From Mikania micrantha (Eukaryota > Streptophyta > Magnoliopsida > Asterales > Asteraceae), in contig CM018681.1 in the NCBI GenBank assembly GCA_009363875.1, positions 45,450,251 through 45,514,250 of the forward strand: 64,000 bases of DNA, written 5' to 3'. Below the pieces are notes generated by a model that was not told where the DNA came from, ran no database searches, and saw only the letters and a program-made list of their open reading frames with translations. The position numbers were made by a program, and so were the translations under genes. Shown in pieces: positions 1-10,758 of this stretch (positions are counted from its first letter, which is position 1; every line of letters begins with the position of its first letter).

Positions 1-193
1 TTCCTTCTTCTGAAGTGTTTTCTTCACTTGACGCATCAATCTTCTGAATTTCAGCAATACAAGCTTTATCCTGTCCTCCCAGATCAAGATTGCATCTGAA
101 ATCCCAATTCTCACCTTCATCATTTTCCACCATCAAGGCTTTGCTTGTATTTGAGGAACTAGCATGAGCAGAAGAATCAATAGGTACAAGTCT

Positions 194-814
194 TCACTCT
201 AGATTTGAAGCAGAAGATTTCTGATGCTGAAACAGATTCTTTTTTCCTGACTTCTTTGGCTGTTTGCACTGTCTTGCAAAGTGTCCCTTCTCCCCACAAT
301 TGTAACAAGTGACAGACGCCATGTCAAAACCAAATTTTGAATCCTTATTCACATTAATATCTTTGCCAGTCCTTCTCACAAAATCCTTTGCTCTTCTCAC
401 AGCACTAGCTAGAGCCCACATGATGTCTATCCTCTCCATGTCATCTGGGTTTATCTGAGAGTAATCATCATTAGTCAAGAAAGGATTGCCAATCAGTCCT
501 GCTACTAATCCATCATAGGAACTAACAAGAGTGGACAGAAGACCCATATGCTCCTTTGCAACCTCTACAGTCACTTTATCAAAGTTGTCCATCTTCATAC
601 TGGTGAGTGGTCGACTACTTTCTTTCTGAGAGCTGGATGATGAAGATGGTTGACTGAAATGAATCTGATTGGGAATAGGAGCTTTAGTATTCTGAGAGAA
701 AAAAGCAGTCTTCAGTGGAGCATGAGAAGAGGCTCTCTCTACAGTAGGAGTAGAATAATACAGTGAAGGGTCATGAACTTGAGCAACTCTCTTAGCCTTC
801 CAATTGTTCTCAAT
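194..814 (-). pseudogene. C0 gag, C-terminal part with zinc knuckle
   Basis: This frame stays open from about 814 down to a stop at 194, although its first Met is only at 598. It carries a Ser-rich linker, then a segment matching the C1 gag, then a CCHC knuckle (CYNCGEKGHFARQC) followed by a Lys-rich tail. Gag forms the virus-like particle, and the knuckle binds the element RNA. The upstream gag half ends at 819 in another frame. The two join at a run of T at about 814-820, so a 1-nt slip in a homopolymer (minus-strand poly-A) is the simplest reason for the break. The gag ends at 194 without running into protease, so the copy is probably inactive. Confidence 0.8.
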
Positions 815-818
815 TTTT

Positions 819-1511
819 TTATTTCAACTTCTGGATAAACTCATTAATATCCATACTAGCCATCATCTCATTTTGCTTCAAAACCATGAGGAATGACTCC
901 CATTTGGGAGGTAAAGCATCAGCTAAACACTGGATCTTTTCCTGAGTTGTAGTCTTGACCTGATGATTGAATAGTTCACTCAAAAGATGGTAGAATCTAG
1001 CAATCAGATCATCAAGTGACTCGTTTCCCACATACATGGAACTATTAAACTCTTTCCTCAAGGCTTTAGACTTTATATTATTCAAAGCGTCATTTCCTTC
1101 GTATCTCTGTTGCAGTGCATCCCAAAGTAACTTTGACGTAGTAAACTGTCTGGACTGATGAAAAATATTAGTAGCAATAGATTGAGACAATATAGGATAG
1201 GCTTTCTTATCAAAATTAAATAGCTTTCTTTGGGGTTCAGTCATCCGTATGGCTAACATCGGAGTTCCATGTTCATTTAGAGTTCTCAGATATCCACTCT
1301 CTATCACCATGCACAAGTTAGTATCAACTCCATTGATGTGGATCTCGAATATGTATTTCCAGTGAGGGTAATCATCTAAATAAAGCAACTTAGGTGCTTT
1401 GTTAGAATTCCCCGTCTCTGTCTCAGTTAGTAACAAAGTATGAATCCGATGATTCTGGTTCGCCATCAAAGATAAGTCCTCCATAATGTCAAGAATAAAA
1501 GTGTCCAACAC
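819..1511 (-). pseudogene. C0 gag, N-terminal part (UBN2-like)
   Basis: This is a 230-residue frame with the spacing of plant Copia gag (UBN2 family). A Tyr-Pro-x-Trp block lies near residue 48, LLWDALQQRYEG sits in the middle, and a helical segment with paired Leu residues lies before the stop. The Met choice is uncertain. A second Met ten codons on (MEDLSLMANQ) is equally plausible. The frame stops at the T-run just before the zinc-knuckle half. The leader and primer site lie directly upstream on the minus strand, as expected for gag. Confidence 0.8.
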
Positions 1512-2043
1512 TTAGAAAAATCTGAAATATGATGTCCGAATGACACAACTAGAGCCAAATATCGAGGACTGAATGGAAGTTATTCAACCGAATGTAATAT
1601 CCCAACCGAATGAAGGTAGACAGAATGAGCTTGCAATCCGAAAGAGAAGCACCGAACGAATGGGTGAACCGAACAAATAAGTAAACCGAAAGAGCTTGTG
1701 ACCGAATGAGCAAAAGACCGAAAGAATGAGCTATTCGGCGAATAAGTCTTATTCAGCCGAATGAGAGTGATTCGGACGACCTATTCGGACCATCTGGGGT
1801 TTTCAGCTACTAAAATCTCGATAACTTTCGATCTAGACCAAATCTAAGATTTGGTACCGAACATCAAGACATGATTACCAACCAAATGGGATGAACTATT
1901 TGGTAAAACAACCACAAAAACCCACGGATTTTCAATGAAACAATGACTTGAAGGGTAAGAAACTTAGGGTTTTTGCAAATCTCGAACACCCAATCTCTGA
2001 TTCAATGATATGGAATAAAAATCAAGCAGAATCAAGAGCCAAA
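1512..2043 (-). other. C0 leader with CCGAATGAG motif array
   Basis: This is non-coding sequence between the primer site and gag. From about 1578 to 1795 it holds a dense set of CCGAATGAG, CCGAACGAAT and TATTCGGC variants in both orientations. They are not in strict tandem. The same motif recurs in the LTR of this element (about 2363-2525) but nowhere else in the window, so the array looks specific to this family. No ORF or RNA gene is seen. Confidence 0.6.
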
Positions 2044-2055
2044 GCTCTGATACCA
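2044..2055 (-). other. C0 primer binding site (tRNA-iMet)
   Basis: The minus strand reads TGGTATCAGAGC, complementary to the 3' end of initiator tRNA-Met, where reverse transcription starts. Three bases (AAG on the minus strand) separate it from the LTR end. Confidence 0.9.
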
Positions 2056-2058
2056 CTT

Positions 2059-2677
2059 TGTAGGGTCAACTAGGAGCCCGGAAACAACCCGGTTCCAATG
2101 AAGATCTGCTCGATAGCCTCTGGAATTGTGCCGAATCCTATTCCATGGTTTTCCAATCGAAACCAACAGCACCCGTGGTGATTCGAAGGTGAAAGATGAA
2201 CGTTTGAATCAAGATCGAAACCACGGGATGAGAATCGAACTTGGACAGGCAAGGACCGCTTAAAACTTCTAGGGTTTGACACTAGAGAGCTCTGGAAGAA
2301 AGAGGGCTCAGGAAAAATTAGGTTTGAATCTATTTGAACCAGTATTTATAGACTATACTCATTCGGCCGAATGAGTGGCCGAAAAAACTCATTCGGCGAA
2401 TGGCTCAGCCGAATGAGCTTGGTCCACCTAATGAGTCATGCGGGAGACTCATTCGATCTCCCTAGTCATTCTGCAAGCGTTCATTCGGTCGAATGACTTT
2501 ATTCTTAGAGTCATTCGCCCGAATGAGTCTATAAAACATATCAAATCAAAGTTAAACATAATCAAACACATATAAACTAAAATAAACATTAAGAACAATA
2601 TAGAAATATCGATTTCATTAATGACAAACTTTATACATCAAAAGATCATACAAAACTGAACTAGGGACATTACTACA
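2059..2677 (-). repeat. C0 5' LTR (619 bp)
   Basis: The ends are TGTAG...CTACA, and one end abuts the primer site. A TATA-like box (TCTATAAATA on the minus strand, near 2345-2354) follows directly after a block of CATTCGGCCGAATGAG palindromic motifs (about 2363-2525). That places the motif block just upstream of the putative promoter. The 3' LTR is off the left edge. Confidence 0.85.
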
Positions 2678-5534
2678 CCAACACTTAATTAAATGAATAT
2701 ACAAACATTTAAAAACAACTAAGACATGATGATTGGGCCTTATTTGACTCAATCAATTTGTCTTAGTTGTGGGTGGTGTCCTGCTTGTATCGTCTCACAC
2801 GTGGCCCATATCAGGCATGACCCAAATGAGTCTACCTGTATGTGTCGGAACTTTCATGATGTGCCCATATCAGCTTGACCATCTGGTCTACTATACATGT
2901 CGGGACTTTAGGATATCCTTTGATTTATGTTCACCTTTGATCTCTTGAATTCGTTTGATTATTTGATTCTGCCCATATAGCTTGACTATAAAAGTCTAAT
3001 ATTTATGCCGGGACTTTCCTTGTGTTAACGCGTGGTCTTGATCGGCATACAACTGACATCCACCTTGAATTGTTTGTTATTGAATTCGTTAGTTCTTGAT
3101 TCACACACGGATATTATTTCTTTGATTCTGATCCTTAGATTTCCTTGAACACAACACTGAGTTTAGATTCTTTGATTTTGATCTTTAGTTCTCTTGGACA
3201 CAACAGTTAGTTTAGATTCGTTGAATTTGATCGTTAGAATTTGATCCTTAGAATTTGATCCTCAGTTTTCTTAAATACAACACTGAATTTAGATTCTTTG
3301 TAATAGTTCTTTGAAGAAGATTTATTTGTTTTAAAATGTTTGTCTTACTCATAAAGAGTAATTAATTCACTTAATAAACCTGTAAATAGTTTACCTAGAC
3401 AGGAGTCTAGGATACAATTAGGCAAATAGTATATTAAGTAAAACATTTACGTAAAATATACTTCAAGAAAATAGTTTACGCATGCTTCTCAGCCCGGCGT
3501 TTGTAAAAGAAAATGTTTCGAAAAGGGGCAATGAACTCACCTGTGTTGCTATGCAATGATTCACAATAAAATGCGCGCTCGTTACTTGTAGATTAAGTAT
3601 CTTCAGTCCCTGAGTTGTTTTAAAAATATTCGAATACTATAAGTATTTATAATAGACGTATCTAAGGTTTTGGTCTCGGTGTGCAACTATGTGTCCTAGA
3701 TGTTACTAATGTGTTGCTATGATTTTCTCTAAACCCTTATCCCGTAGATAATGACTATTAAACCTTACTCATGTAAGGTTTATGTTAATTACATTCTTGA
3801 CTCCTTTAAATTTAACACCATTTAATAAAATCCGTTTTTGGTTGTAAAACATTTAGTTTAAAATTTATTTAAAGTGTTGTTAAATAGTTTAAATGGAGAA
3901 TTTTATAAATCGTTACCTTTATTAAAACATAAATCATTTTAAGAAAATATAAGTTAATATATTAGACTTTGGTTAATCTCATTCGATTAACCTTAAGCCC
4001 GTTGCTAGATCTTCATTTCCCATGGTTCTTTTGATCACTCTTGTGTACAACTTAGCTTAGAAAGTCCAATTTGAACTATCTAACTTAGTTGTATGTTTGT
4101 ATAGAGTTTCCATTATTGAGTGTTAACTATGTGATTAACACCTAGATACTTAGATTGTTTTCTTGATTCCTTGTCAACCATGATTGGTGTTAAACTAGTT
4201 AGAAACTTTGGTGTTGAAGCTTTAGTCCTTGATTAACATGAAATTCCATTTGATTGTTTAGAATACAAGTTTAAAATACAGGATTATTAGGGTTTTGAGT
4301 TGACTCTTAGTTAACCACCCCTAGTTCAAGTTCATTTCCAACACCCTTACTTATGATTTTACTTAAAAAAATTTCAAGTGTTCCATCTCGATTGATAACT
4401 AAAATCCATGTTTGCATCTTGTAAATGATACGAATTCGATTACATGTCATGAAAACCCTAATAGGTTTTTCCCATGCATGCAATCCACTTCCCAATCCCC
4501 ATGCATGGCTAATCTTGATGTCCCTTTGGTGCAACCCCTTCAGGCAACCTAATGGTGTGTAAGGACTGCCACACGAATGAACTCAGCCGAAGGAGAGCAC
4601 TCATGCGAATGACCTGCGAAAGTGGCTGCATGCGAAGGAACTTAGTCAACCGAATGTGGATCATGCGAAAGAGGTGGTTCGGTTGGCTGGAAATGGCCAT
4701 GCGAATGAGGAGCACCCGACTGAATATGTGGCCGTGCGAAGGAGCCATTCGGCCTAGCTGGGTGGTTGTCGTTCGAACCAGGGTTTGTGCAGCCTCCATT
4801 CTAACACTCACGACCTGTCTATGGAGGACTACAAGCTCATACACCATTCTTAAGTGTTGTAGTGCATTTTCCCTAAGGTTTAAGTGGGTTAAAACCGGTC
4901 TTAGGTGTGGGTTCGTACAAGGGTTTTGAAAACCCTAAAATCGGACTTTTTAACTCGTTTTTACCTCGATTTGGATGGTTCTTGGCTCAGATTTTTTGTA
5001 CTTTCAGGATCTACGTGTTGTTGTGGTTGTTTTGACACCAAGAGGGCTCGATTTGGTGAAGAAATGTGGATTCTAGGGTTTGTGGTTTTAGAGAGAGAAA
5101 GTAAAGAGAGTGACGAGTTTGGTGATGGTGAGCTGGTAGGTGGGGGAAGAAATATGGCATTTAATGCCATATTAATGACTTCCTAATACCCGTTGTGTTC
5201 GGTCTCGCTCGGTTTCGCGTAAGAACGTCGGTTCCGTTTGTTTTCGTAACGATTCGTTACGATTTTAAAAATAGAATTTATTAAATTGAATAAGGTGGTA
5301 ATTGCTAGTAAATTAACTAAATATCTTCCGTTTATTTTAAATTTCTGAAAATGTTAAGTTTATCTGTTTTTAATCGAATTGTCCAGTGGTCGCGCGAATT
5401 CGTTCAGATCGTCACCTGTACGAACATGACGATAACTACACTTTTCAATATGGTTTTCTAATTATTGGACATCATTCAGAACGTTAAAATTTCAGATATA
5501 TTCGTACAGATCGTCACCTATACGAATAATCCGT
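2678..5534 (-). repeat. M: truncated Gypsy-type LTR
   Basis: There is no coding sequence of note. The order of landmarks matches the LTRs of T and L1: GGCCCA-type motifs (2735-2900), an AACTCACCTG block near 3534, a CGAATG/GCGAAGG motif island (4565-4790), a GACACCAAG block at 5034 followed by purine-rich GAGAGA, a TATA-like site on the minus strand near 5160, and two GATCGTCACCT-CGAA blocks (5408, 5509). It therefore reads as a related LTR in the same orientation. Both ends are missing: C0 lies at the left, and the sequence stops exactly where L1 begins. Confidence 0.6.
4565..4790. repeat. CGAATG/GCGAAGG motif island in M
   Basis: A GC-rich patch in an AT-rich LTR contains many GCGAATGA, GCGAAGGA and CGAATGT variants plus ATTCGG. 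It lies where the GGTTCG island sits in L1 and T. Frames run through it on both strands but resemble no protein I know. Confidence 0.45.
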
Positions 5535-7259
5535 TGTCACACCCCCCTGCGCCGCGTGCGGAATCCACGGCTCGGTGACGTATGAGTAGTTGAATCATGC
5601 ACAAGTATTGAATAAGAACAACCACAATGGATTACTAAGTTTCATAATGTTTAGACAGTTGTTTAGTTACAGACAATCTATCTACCAAAAGAATGACAAC
5701 TAAAGACCCAAAATATAGTTTACAAAATAAGACTTCAAACAAGACAATTAAACAATCAGGATTTTAGTGTGTTTCTAAATCCATCCTAGCATGTTTCTTC
5801 ATCTTGTTCTATCTTAAGCGGTCCCCTTAGTTGTCCTTAAAATGCCTTACACCTGATTACCTGAAACACGTGAAAAGTAACTGTCAACTACAGAAGTAGT
5901 TGGTGAGAACAATAGGTTTAACATTTGAAACATGAACTTGTAATATAAGGCATATATTTAAAGCAATCAATGAATTACATGGATGAGCTGCAACCCAAAC
6001 TAACATCAAGTATGTAAAAGAAGTGGAAACAGTCCGAAGACTGTTCACACGAAAACCAACTTATAATCAAGTCCCAAACTACGTTTGGAGTCAGAAAATA
6101 AGTCAGCAACAGTGATAAAACCATACGTAACCGAAATCTGCAGTTAGTTTATAAAACAAATTTAAAAGCTAACTCCAGAAATCGGCCTGCCCAAATGTGT
6201 CCGCTTTCCCTTGTTGTGATCACCCGGTACTAACGCTAATGAATATGAAACTTGATGAGTTTATAAGTTTGTTTACAACAGTGGACACCATGCTTTTAAT
6301 CTTTGCTTTAAAAGAAAACAGTGATTTAATGCCTTGTTTGATAACATGATTTGAAAACCTTGCTTGAGTACCATGAAATGAATCTTTGTTTGAACATCTC
6401 TGCAAAAACCACTGATTGAATACTTTGTTTTGAAACCCTTGATTTTGTACTTAGGATAGTGTCCTTGTATAATAACAAGGTTTACAAAAGATTATTTTCG
6501 AAAACACAAGTTTACAGTAAAAGAGTTTATAAGTCACATTATTTAAAAGCGTCTGTCATTTATAAAACCATTTGAGTAAAAACTGATATAAATAGTTTAA
6601 AGAACTTTTCTAAAACCTTTTTTAGTAGAAAATGTTAAATAGTGGATAAAACCATTATAAACGGTTGATAATTCCTTTGAAAACAATTGAGAAATCCCTT
6701 GGATTTCTAGAGTGGACCTGTAATGTTTATAAAGTAACATAAACATGTATCATGTAATATGATTGAAGTAAGAGTGTTTGATCACGTGTTCCACCCCAAA
6801 ACAGTTGTGAGAACAGTAAAAAGATGGGCTAATGTTCTCACCTGTCTGCAGTAGACTCTGAACTATAACAAATAGCAAGTAGCAAACAGGACTTGTAACG
6901 GGTTCCTATATCATTGTAATCATACATAAGATATAAGATTTATAATTGTATAGACCTTAATTCATTGATTGACTTGTGTAGCATGATTTGATTGACATCT
7001 TGAATAACTTGTTCTCATGTTTGAAAATGTTGTATGAACTTGAAAGACATGATTTGAGTTACTTGATTGATAATGATCCATGAAATGAATATGTAATGTT
7101 CTTTTATGCACAAATTGCGTGCTTAAAATAATAAGTGTTGACGAGTTTGATATCCATTGTTTGACATGTATTTTGAATAGATGTTCTAAATGTTTATGAC
7201 TTTGAAATTGTGACTTGATCCCATAGTTAGGTTAAGTTATAACTTAACTCTCTAAGATC

Positions 7260-7710
7260 AAATCACAATTACCTTGAGTTTATGGGCCACACTATGGGCC
7301 TTAAGCCCATAAAACTATGAAAGGCTTAAGTAGAGATCCATGGGCCTCTTAGGTTACCCACGGTCCAATTGGATGTGAAGTTGGGCCAACCAACATGTTT
7401 ATGGGCCATGTAAGATGCCAAGTATAATGTTGGGCCAAATCAAGATCACAATGGACCGAATGGTATTTAATTGGGCTAATTGCTAAGTATTTGGGCCGAA
7501 GACTATTAGATGGATCAAATGGAATAACATGGGCCGAATAAGACTTAATTGAGTTGAGCCAACCAATGTTTATGTAGACCATATAAGTTTTCAAGGGTAA
7601 TATTGGACCAACTTAAGATCATAATGGTTCAATCTATCTCCATTGGGCTTGGTTTAACCTATGGGGCCGATTACTAATATAATTGGGCCGAATAGGATTG
7701 GGTTGGGCCG
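7260..7710. repeat. TGGGCC motif array in L1
   Basis: At least ten TGGGCC hexamers occur in about 450 bp, all in the same orientation, with variable spacing and unrelated sequence between. TGGGCC/TGGGCT is the core of plant site II promoter elements bound by TCP factors. Whether these bind anything is inference. Confidence 0.55.
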
Positions 7711-8160
7711 AGGGGTTTTGGGCTGCCAACATAGGCAGCGAAACTTTGAAGTTCAGAGACTAGGTTCGCCGGTCATGAGACACCACCAGGGTTTGGCCAA
7801 GATTAATTGGTTAAGGTTCATTCATGGTGAGATGTTCAAGGGTTCGGCTAATGGATGATGATCATGCAGGTTCGCTTATATTGCAACAGAAAGGTTCGTG
7901 TAAATGGCCTAAGGTTCGTGAATAATGCATGGGGTTCGGCTTGCATGATCCGCAAACCATGCAAGGTTCGGCTGTATCAAAAAGGGTTTGGTGACATCAC
8001 GGTTCGGCTGAGTGGAACTAAGTTCATCTGGGTTCGTTCATGCATGAAGGTTCGGCGGCTGTGGGGTTCGTGAGATCGCTGGTCTGACAAGGGTTCGCCA
8101 ATGAGCAAGAAGGTTCGGCCATGGCTGCATAGGGTTCGGCCGTGAAACCTCCTAGGCGAA
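7690..8160. repeat. GGTTCG island in L1
   Basis: About twenty GGTTCG or AGGTTCGGC motifs are scattered at 15-40 bp spacing with unrelated sequence between them. The patch is markedly richer in GC than its surroundings. It lies roughly 400-870 bp downstream of the predicted TATA box in coding orientation, so it would be transcribed. Confidence 0.65.
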
Positions 8161-8561
8161 CCTGTACCTGGTCATCACCATCATCGAATACAAACCGTCC
8201 CTGATCGATATACACCTCACGAATGACCCAGAACCACGATCGTGTGCATAGGGTTTGAAATGGAAAGGGAGGAACCGGCTAGGTCTCGGTTTCGAACACA
8301 CACACATGGAAACCCTATTTTTCGAGCTATTCACGCATCAATACCTTGATTTTGGCCGGAGTAAACTTCAGATCTCTTGTACTTTCGGGTAGAGGATGTC
8401 TAGAGCTTCGCGTGGACACCAAGAACACTCAAATCCGTGGAGAAACGAGGGAGATACAAGGATTTTTGTGATGATTTCTAGTGTGAGAAGATGGAATCCG
8501 AAAATATAGAGAGAGAGAGGTTGTTGGCTGCCATAAATGAGTAAAATAGCCTTGTTCAAGG

Positions 8562-8571
8562 CTTTTATAGC
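8562..8571 (-). promoter_or_regulatory. TATA box of L1
   Basis: GCTATAAAAG on the minus strand, with GC-rich sequence upstream. It supports a minus-strand coding orientation for L1. Confidence 0.45.
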
Positions 8572-8949
8572 CCGGTAGGTTTTCGCGTTCGATCCGGTCG
8601 CTCGTTTCGCGTTTTCGTCACGTAACGCGTACTTTACGCGATTAAAATAAAAGGATTATTATTCTCATCATATTGATGAGTTTCAAAATTGTAAAAATGA
8701 AAAATAATAAATATTTAATTATTTTTACTCTTCGTGTGTTGGCGGATCGTTAAACAGATACAATTACGTGTATACCCGCAATCGCGTACGTTTTTCGATC
8801 GTATAAAATGTTAAGGCGTTTAATCATAATTATAAGTTCAACATTCTTATTATTATGGATCGACACCCATAACTCTACTCAGTCTCGCTTACGTATTACG
8901 ATTCTTGTTAAATTAATTGTCATAATATTCGTCTCGACACTACGCACTA

Positions 8950-9060
8950 ACACTATCCCATTACACCGAACGCAGTATATGTATAGGGCATACCCCAGAT
9001 TCCAGCTACCTGCCGTACCTGACGCCGTCCCACCACTGTTTCGATATAATACGATACTGT
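8950..9060 (-). other. Diverged copy of the stem-loop unit in L1
   Basis: This holds TATGTATAGGGCAT, then the CCGTCCCACCAC block found in the T units. The outer arms CGAA-cg-CAGT (8967-8976) and ACTG-t-TTCG (9035-9043) can pair. The inner CGCA-loop hairpin of T is not clearly kept here. Confidence 0.45.
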
Positions 9061-9527
9061 TCTTGCCTAGCGAATTCGACTGTAATTAGATAATATATAC
9101 TTGTTCCTAAATAATAAGGATCCTAACACACAAGCACATAATGAACACATGAATCATATTGACTGATTTGATATGAAAGCACATTTGTTCTAACACTGTT
9201 CACAACTACCATGACTAAATGTACAAATGTTACATCCGTCAATTTCGCATTCACGTAACGACATCCGCTATGGTTTTGTTATGTACATCTTCACATACGT
9301 TTATAAATAATAGAATCCTAACAAGCATTCATGTGATGGTTCTGTGTCATCAGATAAATGTCTGACTGTTGAACCATAGTTCTGAGTTATGTTTCTGCAA
9401 TGAATGTGAAATTGTTATAGGATAAACATAAAATGATAATGATATACATGTAGCACGCATAGTTTGTACATGAGTTACTGTTCGTGTCACTGTTCCAGTT
9501 ACGTTTCCGGCACTGATGTTACATAAG

Positions 9528-9540
9528 TGGTATCAGAGCC
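9528..9540 (+). other. C1 primer binding site (tRNA-iMet)
   Basis: TGGTATCAGAGCC, a perfect plant iMet primer site on the plus strand, in the right place before the leader and gag of C1. Confidence 0.85.
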
Positions 9541-9939
9541 TTAGTGCTCTTTTCTACATCAAGGTACAAGCTTTTCAGTGCAAGTTCATTTCTTTATTGT
9601 TCTACTCTACTCCTTCTAGCTTCTATTCAAATTTAGGACTCTTAATCTTGAGAAATATTTCTCTGGAAATTTTTCAAGTATTTTCGAGTTCAAATTTCTA
9701 GAACAGTTTTTTCGAGTATAGTAGAGTTCGGGTACCGTTGGAGTTCGACTACAGTTTGGAGAGTTCGAATATATCTGAGGTTCGATTACCCTTGGAATTC
9801 GAACACTTTGGATTTCGAATATTCATTGGACTTTGGGTAGTTGTGTTGATTCGATTATTGACTGGACTTCGTACACTGTTTGGTACTTAGCACTGTTCGG
9901 GAGTTCTTGAACTATACATAGAGAATTTTCTGATTAATC
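9541..9939 (+). other. C1 leader, TTCG-rich
   Basis: This is non-coding sequence between the primer site and the gag ATG. Between about 9690 and 9900 it holds more than a dozen GAGTTCG, GGTTCGA, GAATTCG and TTCGA motifs at about 15-25 bp spacing. It is a looser cousin of the GGTTCG islands elsewhere. Confidence 0.5.
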
Positions 9940-10758
9940 ATGGCATCAAAGAACCTCACCAACCTTTCTAACATGCTCAACTTGGAAACACCGGAACAAA
10001 GCCACCTAGGCTTGTGTAGGGAGATAACTTTTAGGATTGGAAATTGAGGTTCCAATCATTTATTAAGTACACTGATCCGAAGCTATGAAGGTCAATTGAA
10101 GAGGAGCCTTACGTGCCCATGTACCAGAGTGAGCTTAATGGATTAATTCCCAAAGACCCTGAGCTGTATACAGAAAAAAACACCATTTTGAAAGAGAAAA
10201 ATGATAAGGCATACGCTTCAATCACCATGGCGCTGTCAACCAACGTTGCTCAAGGGTTCAAGGAACATCAGACAACTAAGTAGCTATGGGATGCTTTGGT
10301 AGATAGATTTGAGGGCAATGAGGACATGTGAGAAAGTCGCAAGGATATGCTAAGGCAAAGATTCAACATGTTAAACCATGTCAAGGGAGAGTCATTGGAG
10401 GCTCAGCTGAACCGATTCACACATCTGATGACTGAAATGACTAGTGCAGGGATTGAGATGTGCAAAGAAGAGTGACACAAAAAGCTCTTGAATTCATTAC
10501 CGTATAACTAGAATTCCAACTTCACGTCCATCAAGAGAACCAAGGACATGTATAAGACATCTCTGAGCGAGTTGATCTCCATTATCAACTCCTATGACAT
10601 GGATGACAAGCAAAGAGCCCTCAATCATGCTAGTTCTATGGGCATTGCACCTGCATTAGAGAATGCTGCTCTTCTGTCGGCCATCAATTTTCAAGCATCT
10701 GGGTCTCAGCATTATCAAGCTCCTTCATCACAGTGTGTTCCGTTTGGGACTGCATTTC
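9940..10758 (+). pseudogene. C1 gag, N-terminal part
   Basis: The start ATG is at 9940. In the best frame it has the UBN2-type Copia gag layout: a Trp-containing block followed by FQSFIKYTD, then the LWDALVDRFEGN block, then a Leu-rich block ending SLPYNWNSNF once internal stops are read through. In-frame stops occur, for example at about 10260 (TAG in place of a Gln-like codon) and around 10330, 10473 and 10509. The last stretch (10548-10758) is open and runs straight into T. Confidence 0.75.

Larger units (their letters stand above)
1..2677 (-). mobile_element. C0: 5' part of a SIRE-like Copia retrotransposon, cut by the window start
   Basis: Read on the minus strand, the order is LTR (2059-2677), a 3-nt gap, an iMet primer site, a leader, and a gag in two frames. 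Protease, integrase and RT would lie left of base 1. The gag has the UBN2-type layout and one CCHC knuckle seen in plant Copia gags, and it resembles the gag of element C1 further right. The right flank of the LTR is CCAAC. The matching target duplication would be outside the window. It appears inserted in the older LTR M, which continues from 2678. Confidence 0.85.
5535..9523 (-). repeat. L1: complete Gypsy-type LTR (3989 bp), no internal region attached
   Basis: It begins TGTCACACCCC and ends GGCACTGATGTTACA in plus-strand reading. L2 has the same termini. Landmarks in common with T set its coding orientation as minus: a hairpin block (5850-5915), a GGTTCG island (7690-8160), GTGGACACCAAG at 8410, a TATA box on the minus strand (8562-8571) and the stem-loop unit (8950-9060). 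The flanks are TCCGT (5530-5534) and TAAGT (9524-9528). These do not match, so it is not a clean solo LTR. It abuts the primer site of C1 by only 4 nt. Confidence 0.75.

Noticed and set aside
2070..2282. 70-residue frame inside the C0 LTR
   Set aside because: It lies wholly in LTR sequence with no family resemblance; chance frame.
4509..5186. Overlapping frames on both strands in M, considered as a small host gene
   Set aside because: They overlap the CG-rich motif island and GAGAGA block of an LTR, are repetitive or low-complexity, and have no recognisable domain.
5535..9523. L1 as the genuine 5' LTR of the Copia element C1
   Set aside because: Its landmarks and TATA box match the minus-oriented Gypsy LTRs, L2 is a solo LTR with the same ends, and no L copy follows the C1 tail.
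9528..9540. Possible tRNA-Met gene remnants at the TGGTATCAGAGCC sites
   Set aside because: Only the 12-13 nt complementary to the tRNA 3' end is present each time, next to an LTR end; these are primer sites.
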